A stretch of DNA of 64,000 nt from Rhizoclosmatium globosum (lineage: Eukaryota; Chytridiomycota; Chytridiomycetes; Chytridiales; Chytriomycetaceae): positions 186,001-250,000 of the forward strand of contig MCGO01000062.1 of the NCBI GenBank assembly GCA_002104985.1, in the 5' to 3' direction. Positions 57,401-64,000 of this stretch are shown here, piece after piece. The stretch's first letter is position 1; the number at the start of each line of letters is the position of its first letter. Under the pieces are notes generated by a model. The model was not told where the DNA came from. It did no database searches and worked only from the letters and a program-made list of their open reading frames with translations. The position numbers were made by a program, and so were the translations under genes.

Positions 57401-60400
57401 CTACTGCAAACACACAGAACTCAGTCTTGGATACTAGATTGGGCCAGAAGACAGACTATTAAACATGATGGCTAAGTTTCATCTGATTTGGAGCACTTTT
57501 GGTGGTCCTCAGAAAACACTTATCATTTGACGAGTGTCTACAAAACTACTGCAAACACACAGAACTCAGTCTTGGATACTAGATTGGGCCAGAAGACAGA
57601 CTATTAAACATGATGGCTAAGTTTCATCTGATTTGGAGCACTTTTGGTGGTCCTCAGAAAACACTTATCATTTGACGAGTGTCTACAAAACTACTGCAAA
57701 CACACAGAACTCAGTCTTGGATACTAGATTGGGCCAGAAGACAGACTATTAAACATGATGGCTAAGTTTCATCTGATTTGGAGCACTTTTGGTGGTCCTC
57801 AGAAAACACTTATCATTTGACGAGTGTCTACAAAACTACTGCAAACACACAGAACTCAGTCTTGGATACTAGATTGGGCCAGAAGACAGACTATTAAACA
57901 TGATGGCTAAGTTTCATCTGATTTGGAGCACTTTTGGTGGTCCTCAGAAAACACTTATCATTTGACGAGTGTCTACAAAACTACTGCAAACACACAGAAC
58001 TCAGTCTTGGATACTAGATTGGGCCAGAAGACAGACTATTAAACATGATGGCTAAGTTTCATCTGATTTGGAGCACTTTTGGTGGTCCTCAGAAAACACT
58101 TATCATTTGACGAGTGTCTACAAAACTACTGCAAACACACAGAACTCAGTCTTGGATACTAGATTGGGCCAGAAGACAGACTATTAAACATGATGGCTAA
58201 GTTTCATCTGATTTGGAGCACTTTTGGTGGTCCTCAGAAAACACTTATCATTTGACGAGTGTCTACAAAACTACTGCAAACACACAGAACTCAGTCTTGG
58301 ATACTAGATTGGGCCAGAAGACAGACTATTAAACATGATGGCTAAGTTTCATCTGATTTGGAGCACTTTTGGTGGTCCTCAGAAAACACTTATCATTTGA
58401 CGAGTGTCTACAAAACTACTGCAAACACACAGAACTCAGTCTTGGATACTAGATTGGGCCAGAAGACAGACTATTAAACATGATGGCTAAGTTTCATCTG
58501 ATTTGGAGCACTTTTGGTGGTCCTCAGAAAACACTTATCATTTGACGAGTGTCTACAAAACTACTGCAAACACACAGAACTCAGTCTTGGATACTAGATT
58601 GGGCCAGAAGACAGACTATTAAACATGATGGCTAAGTTTCATCTGATTTGGAGCACTTTTGGTGGTCCTCAGAAAACACTTATCATTTGACGAGTGTCTA
58701 CAAAACTACTGCAAACACACAGAACTCAGTCTTGGATACTAGATTGGGCCAGAAGACAGACTATTAAACATGATGGCTAAGTTTCATCTGATTTGGAGCA
58801 CTTTTGGTGGTCCTCAGAAAACACTTATCATTTGACGAGTGTCTACAAAACTACTGCAAACACACAGAACTCAGTCTTGGATACTAGATTGGGCCAGAAG
58901 ACAGACTATTAAACATGATGGCTAAGTTTCATCTGATTTGGAGCACTTTTGGTGGTCCTCAGAAAACACTTATCATTTGACGAGTGTCTACAAAACTACT
59001 GCAAACACACAGAACTCAGTCTTGGATACTAGATTGGGCCAGAAGACAGACTATTAAACATGATGGCTAAGTTTCATCTGATTTGGAGCACTTTTGGTGG
59101 TCCTCAGAAAACACTTATCATTTGACGAGTGTCTACAAAACTACTGCAAACACACAGAACTCAGTCTTGGATACTAGATTGGGCCAGAAGACAGACTATT
59201 AAACATGATGGCTAAGTTTCATCTGATTTGGAGCACTTTTGGTGGTCCTCAGAAAACACTTATCATTTGACGAGTGTCTACAAAACTACTGCAAACACAC
59301 AGAACTCAGTCTTGGATACTAGATTGGGCCAGAAGACAGACTATTAAACATGATGGCTAAGTTTCATCTGATTTGGAGCACTTTTGGTGGTCCTCAGAAA
59401 ACACTTATCATTTGACGAGTGTCTACAAAACTACTGCAAACACACAGAACTCAGTCTTGGATACTAGATTGGGCCAGAAGACAGACTATTAAACATGATG
59501 GCTAAGTTTCATCTGATTTGGAGCACTTTTGGTGGTCCTCAGAAAACACTTATCATTTGACGAGTGTCTACAAAACTACTGCAAACACACAGAACTCAGT
59601 CTTGGATACTAGATTGGGCCAGAAGACAGACTATTAAACATGATGGCTAAGTTTCATCTGATTTGGAGCACTTTTGGTGGTCCTCAGAAAACACTTATCA
59701 TTTGACGAGTGTCTACAAAACTACTGCAAACACACAGAACTCAGTCTTGGATACTAGATTGGGCCAGAAGACAGACTATTAAACATGATGGCTAAGTTTC
59801 ATCTGATTTGGAGCACTTTTGGTGGTCCTCAGAAAACACTTATCATTTGACGAGTGTCTACAAAACTACTGCAAACACACAGAACTCAGTCTTGGATACT
59901 AGATTGGGCCAGAAGACAGACTATTAAACATGATGGCTAAGTTTCATCTGATTTGGAGCACTTTTGGTGGTCCTCAGAAAACACTTATCATTTGACGAGT
60001 GTCTACAAAACTACTGCAAACACACAGAACTCAGTCTTGGATACTAGATTGGGCCAGAAGACAGACTATTAAACATGATGGCTAAGTTTCATCTGATTTG
60101 GAGCACTTTTGGTGGTCCTCAGAAAACACTTATCATTTGACGAGTGTCTACAAAACTACTGCAAACACACAGAACTCAGTCTTGGATACTAGATTGGGCC
60201 AGAAGACAGACTATTAAACATGATGGCTAAGTTTCATCTGATTTGGAGCACTTTTGGTGGTCCTCAGAAAACACTTATCATTTGACGAGTGTCTACAAAA
60301 CTACTGCAAACACACAGAACTCAGTCTTGGATACTAGATTGGGCCAGAAGACAGACTATTAAACATGATGGCTAAGTTTCATCTGATTTGGAGCACTTTT

Positions 60401-63400
60401 GGTGGTCCTCAGAAAACACTTATCATTTGACGAGTGTCTACAAAACTACTGCAAACACACAGAACTCAGTCTTGGATACTAGATTGGGCCAGAAGACAGA
60501 CTATTAAACATGATGGCTAAGTTTCATCTGATTTGGAGCACTTTTGGTGGTCCTCAGAAAACACTTATCATTTGACGAGTGTCTACAAAACTACTGCAAA
60601 CACACAGAACTCAGTCTTGGATACTAGATTGGGCCAGAAGACAGACTATTAAACATGATGGCTAAGTTTCATCTGATTTGGAGCACTTTTGGTGGTCCTC
60701 AGAAAACACTTATCATTTGACGAGTGTCTACAAAACTACTGCAAACACACAGAACTCAGTCTTGGATACTAGATTGGGCCAGAAGACAGACTATTAAACA
60801 TGATGGCTAAGTTTCATCTGATTTGGAGCACTTTTGGTGGTCCTCAGAAAACACTTATCATTTGACGAGTGTCTACAAAACTACTGCAAACACACAGAAC
60901 TCAGTCTTGGATACTAGATTGGGCCAGAAGACAGACTATTAAACATGATGGCTAAGTTTCATCTGATTTGGAGCACTTTTGGTGGTCCTCAGAAAACACT
61001 TATCATTTGACGAGTGTCTACAAAACTACTGCAAACACACAGAACTCAGTCTTGGATACTAGATTGGGCCAGAAGACAGACTATTAAACATGATGGCTAA
61101 GTTTCATCTGATTTGGAGCACTTTTGGTGGTCCTCAGAAAACACTTATCATTTGACGAGTGTCTACAAAACTACTGCAAACACACAGAACTCAGTCTTGG
61201 ATACTAGATTGGGCCAGAAGACAGACTATTAAACATGATGGCTAAGTTTCATCTGATTTGGAGCACTTTTGGTGGTCCTCAGAAAACACTTATCATTTGA
61301 CGAGTGTCTACAAAACTACTGCAAACACACAGAACTCAGTCTTGGATACTAGATTGGGCCAGAAGACAGACTATTAAACATGATGGCTAAGTTTCATCTG
61401 ATTTGGAGCACTTTTGGTGGTCCTCAGAAAACACTTATCATTTGACGAGTGTCTACAAAACTACTGCAAACACACAGAACTCAGTCTTGGATACTAGATT
61501 GGGCCAGAAGACAGACTATTAAACATGATGGCTAAGTTTCATCTGATTTGGAGCACTTTTGGTGGTCCTCAGAAAACACTTATCATTTGACGAGTGTCTA
61601 CAAAACTACTGCAAACACACAGAACTCAGTCTTGGATACTAGATTGGGCCAGAAGACAGACTATTAAACATGATGGCTAAGTTTCATCTGATTTGGAGCA
61701 CTTTTGGTGGTCCTCAGAAAACACTTATCATTTGACGAGTGTCTACAAAACTACTGCAAACACACAGAACTCAGTCTTGGATACTAGATTGGGCCAGAAG
61801 ACAGACTATTAAACATGATGGCTAAGTTTCATCTGATTTGGAGCACTTTTGGTGGTCCTCAGAAAACACTTATCATTTGACGAGTGTCTACAAAACTACT
61901 GCAAACACACAGAACTCAGTCTTGGATACTAGATTGGGCCAGAAGACAGACTATTAAACATGATGGCTAAGTTTCATCTGATTTGGAGCACTTTTGGTGG
62001 TCCTCAGAAAACACTTATCATTTGACGAGTGTCTACAAAACTACTGCAAACACACAGAACTCAGTCTTGGATACTAGATTGGGCCAGAAGACAGACTATT
62101 AAACATGATGGCTAAGTTTCATCTGATTTGGAGCACTTTTGGTGGTCCTCAGAAAACACTTATCATTTGACGAGTGTCTACAAAACTACTGCAAACACAC
62201 AGAACTCAGTCTTGGATACTAGATTGGGCCAGAAGACAGACTATTAAACATGATGGCTAAGTTTCATCTGATTTGGAGCACTTTTGGTGGTCCTCAGAAA
62301 ACACTTATCATTTGACGAGTGTCTACAAAACTACTGCAAACACACAGAACTCAGTCTTGGATACTAGATTGGGCCAGAAGACAGACTATTAAACATGATG
62401 GCTAAGTTTCATCTGATTTGGAGCACTTTTGGTGGTCCTCAGAAAACACTTATCATTTGACGAGTGTCTACAAAACTACTGCAAACACACAGAACTCAGT
62501 CTTGGATACTAGATTGGGCCAGAAGACAGACTATTAAACATGATGGCTAAGTTTCATCTGATTTGGAGCACTTTTGGTGGTCCTCAGAAAACACTTATCA
62601 TTTGACGAGTGTCTACAAAACTACTGCAAACACACAGAACTCAGTCTTGGATACTAGATTGGGCCAGAAGACAGACTATTAAACATGATGGCTAAGTTTC
62701 ATCTGATTTGGAGCACTTTTGGTGGTCCTCAGAAAACACTTATCATTTGACGAGTGTCTACAAAACTACTGCAAACACACAGAACTCAGTCTTGGATACT
62801 AGATTGGGCCAGAAGACAGACTATTAAACATGATGGCTAAGTTTCATCTGATTTGGAGCACTTTTGGTGGTCCTCAGAAAACACTTATCATTTGACGAGT
62901 GTCTACAAAACTACTGCAAACACACAGAACTCAGTCTTGGATACTAGATTGGGCCAGAAGACAGACTATTAAACATGATGGCTAAGTTTCATCTGATTTG
63001 GAGCACTTTTGGTGGTCCTCAGAAAACACTTATCATTTGACGAGTGTCTACAAAACTACTGCAAACACACAGAACTCAGTCTTGGATACTAGATTGGGCC
63101 AGAAGACAGACTATTAAACATGATGGCTAAGTTTCATCTGATTTGGAGCACTTTTGGTGGTCCTCAGAAAACACTTATCATTTGACGAGTGTCTACAAAA
63201 CTACTGCAAACACACAGAACTCAGTCTTGGATACTAGATTGGGCCAGAAGACAGACTATTAAACATGATGGCTAAGTTTCATCTGATTTGGAGCACTTTT
63301 GGTGGTCCTCAGAAAACACTTATCATTTGACGAGTGTCTACAAAACTACTGCAAACACACAGAACTCAGTCTTGGATACTAGATTGGGCCAGAAGACAGA

Positions 63401-64000
63401 CTATTAAACATGATGGCTAAGTTTCATCTGATTTGGAGCACTTTTGGTGGTCCTCAGAAAACACTTATCATTTGACGAGTGTCTACAAAACTACTGCAAA
63501 CACACAGAACTCAGTCTTGGATACTAGATTGGGCCAGAAGACAGACTATTAAACATGATGGCTAAGTTTCATCTGATTTGGAGCACTTTTGGTGGTCCTC
63601 AGAAAACACTTATCATTTGACGAGTGTCTACAAAACTACTGCAAACACACAGAACTCAGTCTTGGATACTAGATTGGGCCAGAAGACAGACTATTAAACA
63701 TGATGGCTAAGTTTCATCTGATTTGGAGCACTTTTGGTGGTCCTCAGAAAACACTTATCATTTGACGAGTGTCTACAAAACTACTGCAAACACACAGAAC
63801 TCAGTCTTGGATACTAGATTGGGCCAGAAGACAGACTATTAAACATGATGGCTAAGTTTCATCTGATTTGGAGCACTTTTGGTGGTCCTCAGAAAACACT
63901 TATCATTTGACGAGTGTCTACAAAACTACTGCAAACACACAGAACTCAGTCTTGGATACTAGATTGGGCCAGAAGACAGACTATTAAACATGATGGCTAA
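54441..64000 (+). repeat. 145-bp satellite array, about 66 units, runs off the window
   Basis: The unit, starting ATCTGATTTGGAGCACTTTT and ending GATGGCTAAGTTTC, has a constant 145-bp period. The first unit (54441-54585) is the most divergent (CTCCAAACACATTGAAGTC). Units 2-4 carry GGATGCTAG or GGATCTAG, and from about 55250 on all carry GGATACTAG. Small indels occur near 55528 (2 bp) and 56544 (1 bp); from about 56600 to the end I see no differences. There are stops in all frames. The period is close to a nucleosome length. Confidence 0.97.

Noticed and set aside
54441..64000. CRISPR-like regular repeats
   Set aside because: The whole 145-bp unit repeats without unique spacers; this is a satellite.

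Overview
The window looks like a nuclear contig of a small-genome fungus, probably an early-diverging (chytrid-like) lineage. This is an inference from four things: dense spliceosomal introns of about 40-60 bp with GTAAG/GTGAG-type donors and CTAAC-like branch sites; a calmodulin gene whose first intron lies directly behind the ATG; fungal-type QCR8, mitochondrial aconitase, PPR and FCP1-like genes; and a Plavaka-type transposon. I see no rRNA gene, no intact tRNA gene and no bacterial-style operon.

Region 1 (1-29.8 kb) is gene-rich. In order: an ABCC transporter (373-4705 +), a 425-aa protein of unknown function (5039-6509 -), a tandem pair of structured 117-bp repeats (6619-6880), QCR8 (8152-8527 -), calmodulin (8957-9671 +), aconitase (9816-12490 -), a truncated bioF-type gene (12520-13530 +), a 12-exon secreted protein (14421-15985 -), a small membrane protein (16245-16560 -), a second and broken copy of the transporter/aconitase block (17366-21837), the complete bioF-type gene (21895-23343 +), a mitochondrial-type PPR protein (23447-25934 +), an FCP1-like phosphatase (26077-28092 -), a 3' fragment of the PPR gene (28335-28760) and a DJ-1/PfpI protein (28767-29369 -). 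The duplicated blocks decayed reciprocally: the intact transporter and aconitase are in the left block, the intact bioF-type gene in the right one.

Region 2 (30-53 kb) is a nest of transposons. A Ty1/copia element (30157-42979) has 118-bp LTRs and a 5-bp target duplication (GAATG), and carries about eight intron-like interruptions in gag-pol. A 6.1-kb Plavaka DNA transposon (35244-41377) sits inside its reverse transcriptase, with a transposase gene and a divergent second gene. Downstream lies a Ty3/gypsy element in three pieces (43108-43836, 49285-49463, 50677-52900), separated by a minus-strand copia remnant (43837-47640, itself carrying a 363-bp solo LTR) and by an insertion with tRNA-like pol III boxes.

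Region 3 (53.1-64 kb) has one last multi-exon gene of unknown function (53113-54446). Its stop codon falls in the first bases of a 145-bp satellite array, which fills the rest of the window (about 66 units, running off the right edge). The gradient from genes through nested transposons to a homogeneous satellite suggests approach to a centromeric, subtelomeric or other heterochromatic block.
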